DNA from: Acidobacteriota bacterium
GTDB lineage: Bacteria; Acidobacteriota; Terriglobia; Terriglobales; Acidobacteriaceae
Assembly (NCBI GenBank): GCA_021819255.1
Contig: JAKART010000051.1
Coordinates: 1-9,839, forward strand
Direction of reading: 5' to 3'
DNA: 9,839 bases
Part shown: piece after piece, positions 1-6,228 of the stretch
Layout of the letters: each line of letters begins with the position of its first letter
Position numbering within the stretch: position 1 is the first letter of the stretch
Made by a program: the position numbers and the translations under genes
Notes under the pieces: model-generated
What the model was told of the DNA's origin: nothing
What the model saw: the letters and a program-made list of their open reading frames with translations, nothing else
Database searches by the model: none

Positions 1-2
1 TC

Positions 3-110
3 AAAGGCCAGCGGATCAACTTTCCCCGTGAGGTTGCCAACGCTCAGCAGACCCGGCAGATGCTGGTGGAGATGGTGCAGCAGGCGAATCGCCCAGATCT
101 TCGGTCTTGA
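3..110 (+). CDS. C-terminal end of an unidentified protein (5' truncated by window edge)
   Basis: The only frame open from the left edge with a clean stop here reads 35 residues, beginning KGQRINFPREVANAQQ and ending in a TGA at 108-110. The tail is amphipathic and looks like a short beta strand (RINFPREV) followed by a helix (QQTRQMLVEMVQQA). A strand-then-helix ending is compatible with small domains such as the bacterial PH-like fold, but this is only a shape impression. No catalytic motif is visible and I do not assign a function. It lies on the same strand as lolA, 16 bp before the earliest possible lolA start and about 100 bp before the more likely one, so it could share a transcript with lolA. 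Confidence 0.5.
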   Translation, partial: KGQRINFPREVANAQQTRQMLVEMVQQANRPDLRS

Positions 111-126
111 GGAATGCCCAGGCTGA

Positions 127-879
127 TTGGTTTTAAACCAGAGAGCAGAGTTCGCTGGTGAACAGCGCCAGGTTTCCTGGTTTCTCTGGAATCTCTTCGA
201 TTGGATATTGACTTTGGTCTCGAGAAAGCTCCTACCGGTATTTGCCACGGTAACATCCATGATTGCCGGCGTGGCGACGGCCTTGGCGGCTGGGCCAGTT
301 CCATCGCCAGCCCAGTTGGCGCATCGGGTAGATACGCACTATAACCATCTCCGCTCCCTTACCGCGCGATTTACCGAGCGCTATCGCGGCATGGGGATTG
401 ACCGTTCCGAGACCGGAACGCTGACCCTGAGCAGACCGGGCAGGATGCGCTGGGCCTATGATGCTCCCTCGGGAAAGATCTTTGTCCTGAACGGTAGGTT
501 CGCCATCAGCTACACGCCGGGCGATGCGGAGGCAGAGCGAACGCCGGCTAAAGATTTGGACGATTTTCGCTCGCCCCTTCGCTTCCTGCTGGGGCACACG
601 GAGATCGCTAAGGAGTTGAAGGGGCTTACCCTGACGCTTGTTCCGGGAGGATACACTCTCTCCGGCGTACCGCGTGGAATGGAAAAATCGGTGCAGTCGA
701 TGGAAATTACAGCGGATGCGCAGGGGCAGATCCACGCGCTGCGGATTGTAGATGCCGATGGGGCGGAGACGACGTTTACCTTCACGGACATCCGCGAGAA
801 TGCACCGGCGCCGGAGAGCGAGTTCACCTTCACTCCGCCTCCGGGCGTGACAGCGATCCATGGGGCTGCTCCTATCTAA
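127..879 (+). CDS. lolA: Outer-membrane lipoprotein carrier protein LolA
   Basis: LolA is the soluble periplasmic chaperone that takes lipoproteins released by the LolCDE transporter and hands them to the outer membrane. The open frame encodes 250 aa. Residues about 65-243 fit the LolA beta-barrel family: an N-terminal helix (HYNHLRSLTARFTERY), the strand segment GTLTLSRPGRMRWAYDAP, then SGKIFVLNGRF, a FRSPLRFLLG helix and a closing TFTFTDI...FTFTPPPG. I give the longest frame, which starts at TTG 127 with GAGGAA 12 bp upstream. However, the first 27 residues are atypical. Starting at TTG 208 or TTG 214 gives a much better secretion signal: SRK, a hydrophobic run, and ALAA just before residue 56. 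GGA at 203-205 is 8 bp before TTG 214. The true start is therefore probably 208 or 214. The gene is convergent with pal, whose product is the kind of cargo LolA carries. Confidence 0.88.
   Translation: MVLNQRAEFAGEQRQVSWFLWNLFDWILTLVSRKLLPVFATVTSMIAGVATALAAGPVPSPAQLAHRVDTHYNHLRSLTARFTERYRGMGIDRSETGTLTLSRPGRMRWAYDAPSGKIFVLNGRFAISYTPGDAEAERTPAKDLDDFRSPLRFLLGHTEIAKELKGLTLTLVPGGYTLSGVPRGMEKSVQSMEITADAQGQIHALRIVDADGAETTFTFTDIRENAPAPESEFTFTPPPGVTAIHGAAPI
138..189 (+). promoter_or_regulatory. Possible folded RNA leader of lolA
   Basis: An outer 7-bp helix can form between CCAGAGA (138-144) and TCTCTGG (183-189). It encloses two adjacent hairpins: CGCTG/CAGCG (153-157 with 163-167) and CCAGG/CCTGG (168-172 with 176-180, loop TTT). 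Together they make a compact three-way junction just upstream of the likely lolA starts at 208/214. The pairing is read directly from the sequence. A regulatory role is only inferred, and no known riboswitch family is recognised. Confidence 0.3.
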
Positions 880-1050
880 CGACGTTGACGACGAGGTTAA
901 CAGCCTCCGCATTGGGGCTGTACCAGAGGAAAAGGAGCGGTCGCCGCTGCATCAAGGGGCTGTGGGAAGCCTCGCAAGAAGCTCCCGACAACCAATTGCA
1001 GCCCTCACCGATGAGTGGGAAGGTGGGCAAGCAGGAGGAAAGGGAGCCGA

Positions 1051-1108
1051 GACGAAAAGCAAGAAGAACCGCGCCGGATCTCACGCGTTGCATGAGATCC
1101 GGCGCGGT
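1051..1108 (-). terminator. Rho-independent terminator of the tol-pal cluster
   Basis: A perfect 16-bp GC-rich stem forms between 1068-1083 (ACCGCGCCGGATCTCA) and 1093-1108, with a 9-nt loop. Read on the minus strand, the stem is followed by a T-rich tail (TTCTTCTTGCTTTTCGTC, complement of 1051-1068). That is the form of an intrinsic terminator. It lies about 155 bp beyond the pal stop. On the plus strand the 3' flank is CCCCAAGAAG with no T-run, so it is unlikely to end lolA transcripts in the same way. Confidence 0.75.
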
Positions 1109-1181
1109 CCCCAAGAAGGCGCGCTCATAAAAGCTTCTGTGCTGACCGTCTTCCGCAGTCTGCCGACAGTGGCGTTTTCAC

Positions 1182-1215
1182 TTTTACCCCAGCCGGCGAG
1201 CCTGCTGGGGTAAAA
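1182..1215. repeat. 12-bp perfect inverted repeat near the 3' end of pal
   Basis: TTTTACCCCAGC (1182-1193) pairs perfectly with GCTGGGGTAAAA (1204-1215) across a 10-nt loop. The A/T tracts lie so that the 3' arm ends in AAAA on either strand, opposite to a rho-independent terminator. It is therefore probably a different structure, perhaps an mRNA 3'-end stabiliser or a dispersed palindromic repeat. It begins 49 bp past the pal stop. Confidence 0.6.
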
Positions 1216-1263
1216 CTTGGGAACATGCCCATGAAGGTCGCAGCGTCGGTCCGTACATCCACT

Positions 1264-2013
1264 TTATTGATCGATGGAGAACTGGTCGCGGCGGTTTTGT
1301 TGCCAGCAGCTCTCTGTATCTTCCGTGCAGAACTGCTTCTCCTTGCCATAGCTGACGACGCGGATGCGACCGCCATCCACTCCAGCGGCAACCAGAGCTG
1401 TCTTGGCGGCGTTGGCGCGGTTCTCTCCGAGGGTGATGTTGTACTCAGCCGAGCCGCGATCGTCGCAGTAGCCGCCGATCAGGATTTTGATGTCCGGATG
1501 GGCGTTGAGGTAGGCGGCAGCATCGGAGATGGACGCTTTGGCATCCGAGGAGAGATCGTAGCTGTCGTAGGCAAAGAAAATATCGCGCACGTGATTGTGG
1601 AAGTCAGCCTCGGAGCTCACGTTGTTGGTGGGCGCTGCGGGAACTTCCGGCACGCGAACGGTCACGCGAACATTGGCCTCTGTCGTTCCACCTGAGTTGG
1701 TGGCGACCAGGTGGAAGTTGGTGGAGCTCGAGGGGGAAACCGTCTGGGTTCCGTTGACAGGAACCTGACCGATGCCATCGATGCTCACACTGGTCGCGTT
1801 GGTGGTGCGCCAGTTGAGTACGACGGATTGACCAAGATCAATCGACATCGGATCCGCCGTGATCGATGCGGTGGGCGGAGCTACAGTTTGAGGAGCCATG
1901 GCTGCGGGGGGAGGGGGCGCAGCCTGCTTCTTGTGGCAACCTGCCGCTGCCAACATGGCGAGGGTTGCGACCAAGGCGGTCTTATTCCGAAATGACTTGC
2001 GATGAGCGATCAT
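1264..2013 (-). CDS. pal: Peptidoglycan-associated lipoprotein Pal with an inserted Ig-like domain
   Basis: Pal is the outer-membrane lipoprotein that binds peptidoglycan and TolB in the Tol-Pal system. The protein has 249 aa. Its lipoprotein signal (RKSFRNK, hydrophobic run, LAAAGC) puts the lipidated cysteine at residue 26. A proline/alanine linker (31-46) leads to an Ig-like beta-sandwich at about 47-120 (ITADP, LGQSVVLNWRTTNATSVSIDG, SSSTNFHLVAT). The OmpA-like domain at about 142-247 carries GYCDDRGSAEYN (181-192) and LGENRANAAKTAL (195-207). D184/D185, R186 and R199 lie in the loops that bind diaminopimelate in this family. VVSYGKEK and the final NRR are also Pal-like. E. coli Pal is about 173 aa, and the extra length here is the Ig-like module. 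Three further cysteines (183, 229, 236) are unusual. The start ATG has AGAGGA about 6 bp upstream. It is the last gene of the cluster. Confidence 0.93.
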   Translation of the reverse strand: MIAHRKSFRNKTALVATLAMLAAAGCHKKQAAPPPPAAMAPQTVAPPTASITADPMSIDLGQSVVLNWRTTNATSVSIDGIGQVPVNGTQTVSPSSSTNFHLVATNSGGTTEANVRVTVRVPEVPAAPTNNVSSEADFHNHVRDIFFAYDSYDLSSDAKASISDAAAYLNAHPDIKILIGGYCDDRGSAEYNITLGENRANAAKTALVAAGVDGGRIRVVSYGKEKQFCTEDTESCWQQNRRDQFSIDQ

Positions 2014-2311
2014 AAGGGTCCTCTTTTGTTCGTGTAGTTCGGGCGTAGTGCTGCTTGGGGTGAAGTAGCTCTATTAAATCAGAAATTGCCTTGTATTAGA
2101 CCACATATATCGTGACGCGATTCGTTGTGCAAAACTCGTCAGGCTGATCGCAATTCACGATCAAGGAGCCCTGTTGTGACTTTGCGGAGGCACTCCAGGA
2201 TCGTATGCCTCCCGGCGCAGGGCGCTGTGGTTTGCGTCCCGGTTGGTTTCTCGGTCTGGTTCCAGGGGCTTCGGCGATCGGCAGTGGCTTCTCTGTGACA
2301 TGGAGATTCCT
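2014..2311. other. tolB-pal spacer
   Basis: This 298-bp gap is the longest inside the Tol-Pal cluster. The half next to pal (2014-2160) is AT-richer than its surroundings, resembling a promoter region. It holds the candidate pal promoter and a 6-bp inverted repeat, TGATCG-N7-CGATCA (2145-2163). The half next to tolB carries a 46-codon minus-strand open frame (2161-2301) whose coding status is doubtful and is discussed under findings. Confidence 0.5.
2104..2132 (-). promoter_or_regulatory. Candidate internal promoter for pal
   Basis: On the minus strand, TTGCAC (complement of 2127-2132) and TATATG (complement of 2104-2109) are separated by exactly 17 bp, lying about 90 bp upstream of the pal start. 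Each hexamer is only a partial match to the sigma-70 consensus (3/6 and 4/6). The call rests mainly on the spacing, the local AT-richness and the long gap after tolB. Nearby TCTAAT and TTTAAT hexamers are alternative -10 boxes. Confidence 0.3.
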
Positions 2312-3703
2312 TTACTTCCAGCTCCAGTTGGGCATGTCAGCTCCGAAGCTGGTGAGCTTCTTCTGTTGGGTGCCGTCGGCGAGCATGGACACGATGCGGG
2401 TGTGGTTGTCGTGGCCATCGGGAGAGTTGGCAAAGGCGATGTGACGGCCATCCGGGCTCCAGGTGGGGAAGTCGCAGCGGCCAATGTCGTGGGTGAGTTG
2501 AATCCATCGTTTGGTGGCAACTTCCATGACGTAGATGTCCTGGCCTCCTGGAGCGCCAGGGCCGTAGTGGCGGTCCCAGGCAAAGGCGATGAACTGACCG
2601 TTGGGCGACCAGGATGGGGAGGTTGCATAGCCGCCGTCGGTCATCCGTGTGACGCCCGAGCCGTCCGCATCCATGATGTAGAGCTGGGGCAGGCCGGTTC
2701 GACCACTAATGAAGGCGATCTGAGTACCGGTTTTGGGGTTCCAGGAAGGGGCGACATCCAGACCGCCGTAGTTCGTGATTTGACGCCAAAGAGATCCCTG
2801 GGGATCGGAGACCCAGATCTCCGAACTCCCGGAGCGTGAGGAGGAGAAAGCCAGTTGCTGGCCGTTTGGAGCCCAAGCGGGGGATACATTCGCGCTGCCG
2901 ACATCTGTGAAGTGGACCAGACGGCCCAGCAGCAAAGAGTACATGCGCAGCTCAAAGCCATTGTGGGTAAGGGTGCTGAAGGCGACCAAAGAGTTGTCGG
3001 GTGAGACAGCCGGGGAGATGGAGTCCTCGCCCAGGTGGGTAAGCTGCACTTTGTCGGCGCCATCGTAGTCCATCATCCAGATCTCCTTGTCGCCGCTGCT
3101 GGTGCGCTGCGCGTAGAAGATTTTGGATTCGGCGATGCCGGGTACGCCGCCGCCCAGGCGAAAGATGATGTCGTCGGCGAACTGGTGGGCGAGCTCGCGG
3201 GCGGACTGGTCGCTCGCCGGTGCGACGTACTGTTTGGCGAAGACCTGCGGATACTGGGAGTTTCGCGTGTCATCCAGAAAGCCGTTGGCCACCAGGTTGC
3301 CGTTCTGGATGCTGATATTGCCAAAGGCCACCATGGCGGCGCTGGCAGGGGCCTGAGCCCAAAGCCCCAAATTGATCTCAGAGGGCGAGCCAGGGGTAGC
3401 CTGCGGAGCCAGGCTCTTGGAGACCATCGCGAAGATGCCGGCGCTGGACAGATCCGAGAACAGAACCGTGTCAAAGGTCTGCTTGTCCACCAGGGTCGTC
3501 GGGTCGCCGGCGATGGGTTCGAAGTTAGCCGCGGCCAGACGAACCTCAGAGTTGTTGTTGCCGGCGGTTAAATGAACCCAATCCTGCGCGAGCAAGGGAT
3601 TGGTCCAGGGTAAAGAGAGGACTGGCAGCAGCGCGGTCATGAGCCTGAGCAGGCCATGGCGGGAGATGGGTGCAGGATGGATCTTTTGAAAGGACATCAT
3701 CAC
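2312..3703 (-). CDS. tolB: Tol-Pal system protein TolB
   Basis: TolB is the periplasmic beta-propeller protein that links Pal to the inner-membrane TolA-type protein. The 463-aa frame has a signal peptide (LLRLMTALLPVLSLPW, probable cleavage near LLAQ at residue 40). A TolB N-terminal alpha/beta domain follows at about 46-180, including FGNISIQNGNLVANGFL and ARELAHQFADDIIFRLGG. The six-bladed propeller at about 185-463 has repeated PD40 motifs: SPAVSPDNSLVAFS, SPAWAPNGQQLAFSS, SPSWSPNGQFIAFAW and FPTWSPDGRHIAFAN. E. coli TolB is about 430 aa, so the length is normal. Three starts are adjacent: GTG 3703, ATG 3700 and ATG 3697. The GGAG just upstream lies 5 bp before ATG 3697, so that or ATG 3700 is more likely than the GTG. 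It lies 185 bp beyond the TonB/TolA-like gene. Confidence 0.95.
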   Translation of the reverse strand: MMMSFQKIHPAPISRHGLLRLMTALLPVLSLPWTNPLLAQDWVHLTAGNNNSEVRLAAANFEPIAGDPTTLVDKQTFDTVLFSDLSSAGIFAMVSKSLAPQATPGSPSEINLGLWAQAPASAAMVAFGNISIQNGNLVANGFLDDTRNSQYPQVFAKQYVAPASDQSARELAHQFADDIIFRLGGGVPGIAESKIFYAQRTSSGDKEIWMMDYDGADKVQLTHLGEDSISPAVSPDNSLVAFSTLTHNGFELRMYSLLLGRLVHFTDVGSANVSPAWAPNGQQLAFSSSRSGSSEIWVSDPQGSLWRQITNYGGLDVAPSWNPKTGTQIAFISGRTGLPQLYIMDADGSGVTRMTDGGYATSPSWSPNGQFIAFAWDRHYGPGAPGGQDIYVMEVATKRWIQLTHDIGRCDFPTWSPDGRHIAFANSPDGHDNHTRIVSMLADGTQQKKLTSFGADMPNWSWK

Positions 3704-3888
3704 TCCAAAAAGATGCAGGGATCGATCAACTGTAATTCACGCCGGGTGGCGGCTTGATGGGTGTGGAAGCGGGCATCCGGGGCGAAGGCGGTGGGCATGC
3801 CGGTTTCCCGCGCTCGCGAAAGCCGCCGACGAGCGTGAGCGCTGGTTCGAGATGAGGAAAATCTGCTTCAGACTGGGAGCCTCGAAGG

Positions 3889-4671
3889 TCATTTGTGATA
3901 GTTGAAGGTGAATTCGATGGGAATCGGCTGGTTGGCGGGGTTGGGACCAAAGGTGTCTACTTCCTCCACGGCTCGCATGCCGGCGCTATCCAGAGTGGGT
4001 GAGCCGCTGGGAGTTTGGATGCGAACGCGGGTTGGAGCGCCGCCATTATCCACGTAAAAGGTGATTGTGACACTTCTACCCGCGGAGCTGCGTGGGTCCG
4101 GATACTGCTGCGAGTAATACTGCTGGACTTTTTGACTGATGATCTGAATGTACCAACCATAACGCTCTCCCAGGGTTCGGCTCTGAACGGTAACCGTGGC
4201 GGTTCCGTTGGCGGTCTGCAGGGTGGCTTCAGGTAGTTGCATGGCGTTTTCACCCGTCTGGGCCTTGGGGCTAGGAGGTGTGGGCTGGGGGTGCCTGGGT
4301 GGCGGCGGCGTAGAAACGGGAGCAACCTTCCTGGGAAGGGTCTTGCGCTTGATCTCGATGTCGGTCTCGCGCGGCGGAGGCGCTGCCTCCGCTTTGGGGG
4401 GTGGCAGCGCCGCTTGGCTGGCCTGCTGAGGCGCCAGAACCTGATTCTGCACCGGCTTGAACTTCTGGGGCAAAGGGATAGCGGACACCATGGATGCCTG
4501 GATGGCTCCCACCGAAGATGTGTGCTCGCCGAAGTTGTTCGTCGATTGGTTGAGGTACAGGCCCAGGCCGAGCAACACGACTGCGATCACCAGATGCAGA
4601 GCAATGGCGCCGGCCAGGCCGCTGCCGATTCGATCATTCGGCAGGTCGCGTGATAGGGCTTGCATGCTCAT
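3889..4671 (-). CDS. TonB C-terminal-domain protein in the TolA position of the Tol-Pal cluster
   Basis: This is probably the energy-transducing protein that spans the periplasm and carries motion from TolQ/TolR to TolB-Pal, the job done by TolA in E. coli. The 260 residues divide into a short cytoplasmic start, one transmembrane helix at about 18-40 (GAIALHLVIAVVLLGLGLYL), a periplasmic linker at about 65-140 rich in proline and alanine, and a C-terminal TonB/TolA-like domain at about 165-258. That domain shows YGWYIQIISQKVQQYY, SVTITFYVDNGG, VRIQTPSGSPTLD and PIPIEFTFNY. It lacks the long helical, KA-rich middle domain of E. coli TolA (421 aa in total). On sequence it is TonB-like and on context TolA-like, so I leave the symbol empty. 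Two possible starts exist (ATG 4671 and ATG 4665). The only SD-like match, AGGA, is 11 bp from the first, so initiation looks weak. Confidence 0.88.
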   Translation of the reverse strand: MSMQALSRDLPNDRIGSGLAGAIALHLVIAVVLLGLGLYLNQSTNNFGEHTSSVGAIQASMVSAIPLPQKFKPVQNQVLAPQQASQAALPPPKAEAAPPPRETDIEIKRKTLPRKVAPVSTPPPPRHPQPTPPSPKAQTGENAMQLPEATLQTANGTATVTVQSRTLGERYGWYIQIISQKVQQYYSQQYPDPRSSAGRSVTITFYVDNGGAPTRVRIQTPSGSPTLDSAGMRAVEEVDTFGPNPANQPIPIEFTFNYHK

Positions 4672-4776
4672 GGTCGTTTTCGTCCTGCGCAGTTGCTTGC
4701 GGTTGCCGGATGCTGAAGACGTCAGGGCCTGAGTGGATGGACATTTCCAAGCAGGTCAAGGCGCCGGGTTGCTACC

Positions 4777-4800
4777 GCCCGGGTCCTTTCAGGAGCGGGC
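4777..4800. repeat. Small hairpin between tolR and the TonB/TolA-like gene
   Basis: GCCCG (4777-4781) pairs with CGGGC (4796-4800). An inner TCCT/AGGA stem with a TTC loop stacks on it across a small internal loop. It lies in the 164-bp gap after tolR. No T-run follows on the minus strand, so I do not call it a terminator. It could tune read-through or stability of the transcript, but the evidence is slight. Confidence 0.25.
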
Positions 4801-4835
4801 AATCCGCGACGGCAGTCCCACCGGTCTGCGATGGG

Positions 4836-5243
4836 CTATCGCCGTAGCGGCTGAGTGACGATACTGATGTTCATGATGCCGGCCTGTTTGACCGCATCCA
4901 TGACGGAGGCGAAGGCGCCGAAGGGAACGGACTGGTCGGCGCGGACGTAGACTACGTTCTTTTGATTTTTAGGGTTGGCCTCCAGCAAGGCCGGCAGATC
5001 GTGGACATTCACCGGCTTGTCCTGGAGGTAGACATTCTGCTCCTTGTCGATGGTGACGACCAGGTGAACCTCCGTAAGCTGTTTGACCATGCGGGTATGC
5101 GGCACGGCGACCTGAATGCCGCTTTGCAACACCGGCGCGGTGAGCATGAAGATGAGCAGCAGAACCAGCACCACGTCGACCAACGGCGTGATATTGATGT
5201 CGGCCATGGCGGTCTGGGTCTTTCCGTTGGCGCTGAAAGCCAT
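4836..5243 (-). CDS. tolR: Biopolymer transport protein ExbD/TolR
   Basis: This is the peptidoglycan-side stator partner of TolQ/ExbB in the proton-driven motor. It has 135 aa, close to E. coli TolR (142) and ExbD (141). The N-terminus has the family signature DINITPLVDVVLVLLLIFM, which leads into a single transmembrane helix at about 19-40. D23 in that helix matches the essential proton-carrying aspartate (TolR D23, ExbD D25). The periplasmic domain (about 60-133) has the usual VTIDKEQNVYLQDKPV and VYVRADQSVPFGAFASVMDAVKQAGI. Its ATG lies 2 bp after the tolQ stop, and its SD GGAGG, 8 bp upstream, lies inside the last codons of tolQ, so translation is probably coupled. TolR and ExbD cannot be told apart by sequence alone, and the neighbours tolB and pal decide for TolR. 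Confidence 0.93.
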   Translation of the reverse strand: MAFSANGKTQTAMADINITPLVDVVLVLLLIFMLTAPVLQSGIQVAVPHTRMVKQLTEVHLVVTIDKEQNVYLQDKPVNVHDLPALLEANPKNQKNVVYVRADQSVPFGAFASVMDAVKQAGIMNISIVTQPLRR

Positions 5244-5245
5244 GG

Positions 5246-6052
5246 CTAGGGCCTCCGGCGGAGATCATCTGAGGATGGCGATGAAGAGCTTGGCTGGTAG
5301 AGCGCGGCGTTCTCAATGGCGTTGAGCAGCTCCCGGCCAAAGTCGTCCATACGAGCCGCGAACTCGCGCAGCCGGCTGGTTAGCTGGTTGTAGCCCATGA
5401 CCGCGGGGATGGCGACGATCAGCCCGGCCGCGGTGGTGACCAGAGCCTCCGAGATGCCTGGGGCGACGGCGCGCAGGGTGGCCGCTCCCTCCGTGCCCAG
5501 CCCGTGAAAGGCGTCGATGATGCCCATGACTGTGCCAAAGAGCCCCACGAACGGGCCAGTCTGCGCGATGGTGCCCAGCCAGCTCATACGCCGCTCCATC
5601 AGCGTGAGAGCCTCGCTGGAGGCGGTTTGCGCAGCGCGCTCCAGGCCCTGGGGATTGGGCGGCGTGCCGCGGCCCCCGCTCTGGCGCTGGTACTCTTCAT
5701 GGATCTCGTTGAACACGGCCACCAGCGGGCTGGGTTTGAACTGCTCGGAGATGGCGGCGATTTCGCTCAGCCGTCCGGACTTGCGGAAGGCGCGCAGAAA
5801 GCGGCGATTTTGCTGGTCAGCGGCCTTGAAAGATCTCCACTTGGAGAGCATTACCGCCCAGGAGAGGACGCTCATGATCAACAGGATGAGCAGCACGGCA
5901 TCGGCAGTGACCCCGCTGTTATGAAGGATCTCAACCAAAGCGCTGGAAGACTGGCCGGCGGGAGCGGGTCCAAGGGGCAAGCTGTTGGAAGCCTGATTGA
6001 TGTCTTGCTGGAGGAGAGCGAAGGCGAGCAGTGTCATAGGCGTCAATCTCAA
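5246..6052 (-). CDS. tolQ: MotA/TolQ/ExbB proton channel family protein (TolQ)
   Basis: TolQ is the inner-membrane proton channel that, with TolR, powers the Tol system. The frame encodes 268 aa (E. coli TolQ has 230) with three membrane segments: about 50-70 (ADAVLLILLIMSVLSWAVML), 158-180 (the TGPFVGLFGTVMGIIDAF region) and 197-220 (GISEALVTTAAGLIVAIPAV). The large cytoplasmic loop between the first two and the two signature motifs in the last two are typical of the MotA/ExbB family. The longest frame begins at TTG 6052. ATG 6037 (MTLLAFALLQQ) is equally or more likely, as neither has a strong SD. The N-terminal 45 residues before TM1 are longer than in E. coli and may be periplasmic. It is the first gene of the five-gene cluster, so its upstream region should hold the main promoter. 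Confidence 0.93.
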   Translation of the reverse strand: MRLTPMTLLAFALLQQDINQASNSLPLGPAPAGQSSSALVEILHNSGVTADAVLLILLIMSVLSWAVMLSKWRSFKAADQQNRRFLRAFRKSGRLSEIAAISEQFKPSPLVAVFNEIHEEYQRQSGGRGTPPNPQGLERAAQTASSEALTLMERRMSWLGTIAQTGPFVGLFGTVMGIIDAFHGLGTEGAATLRAVAPGISEALVTTAAGLIVAIPAVMGYNQLTSRLREFAARMDDFGRELLNAIENAALYQPSSSSPSSDDLRRRP

Positions 6053-6228
6053 GTGTAATTGGCTGTGAAGTGTGGATAGGGGAATCTGAAAAGATTCTCG
6101 CTTTGCGATATTTTAGGGGGGACTTCGCCCAACGGACCGCGCCTGGCCGTGGGTAGCACAAAAGTTTCCGAGACCAGCGCGGGAAAGGTGGCGGCTCCTG
6201 CTATGCTCTTGCGTGAAAGAGACCAAAC
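6053..6228. promoter_or_regulatory. Divergent intergenic region between tolQ and recN
   Basis: Promoters for both directions must lie in these 176 bp or farther upstream. Minus-strand TAAAAT (complement of 6110-6115) is a possible -10 for tolQ, but I see no good -35 17 bp upstream. TATGCT at 6202-6207 is a weak -10 candidate for recN. A perfect 6-bp inverted repeat, GAATCT-GAAA-AGATTC, occupies 6082-6097, downstream of the tolQ -10 candidate, where it could be an operator or leader hairpin. recN has only a weak SD (AAAGAGA) before its ATG. Confidence 0.35.

Larger units (their letters stand above)
880..1263. other. Convergent spacer between lolA and pal
   Basis: This 384-bp stretch lies between the stop codons of two genes that face each other. 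It contains the terminator hairpin at 1068-1108 and the inverted repeat at 1182-1215, described separately. Plus-strand open frames cross it, but they run through both hairpins and show no protein-like character. I see no gene in it and no clear plus-strand terminator for lolA. Confidence 0.6.

Noticed and set aside
860..1213. 117-codon plus-strand open frame after lolA
   Set aside because: It overlaps the lolA end, runs through both spacer hairpins, and its translation has no protein-like pattern or usable SD.
1225..1695. 156-codon plus-strand open frame opposite pal
   Set aside because: It is antisense to the well-supported Pal OmpA domain; GC-rich codons leave such shadow frames open.
6130..6228. 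Search for an SOS (LexA) box upstream of recN
   Set aside because: Neither CTGT-N8-ACAG nor a GAAC/GTTC-type dyad is present, so SOS control is not claimed.
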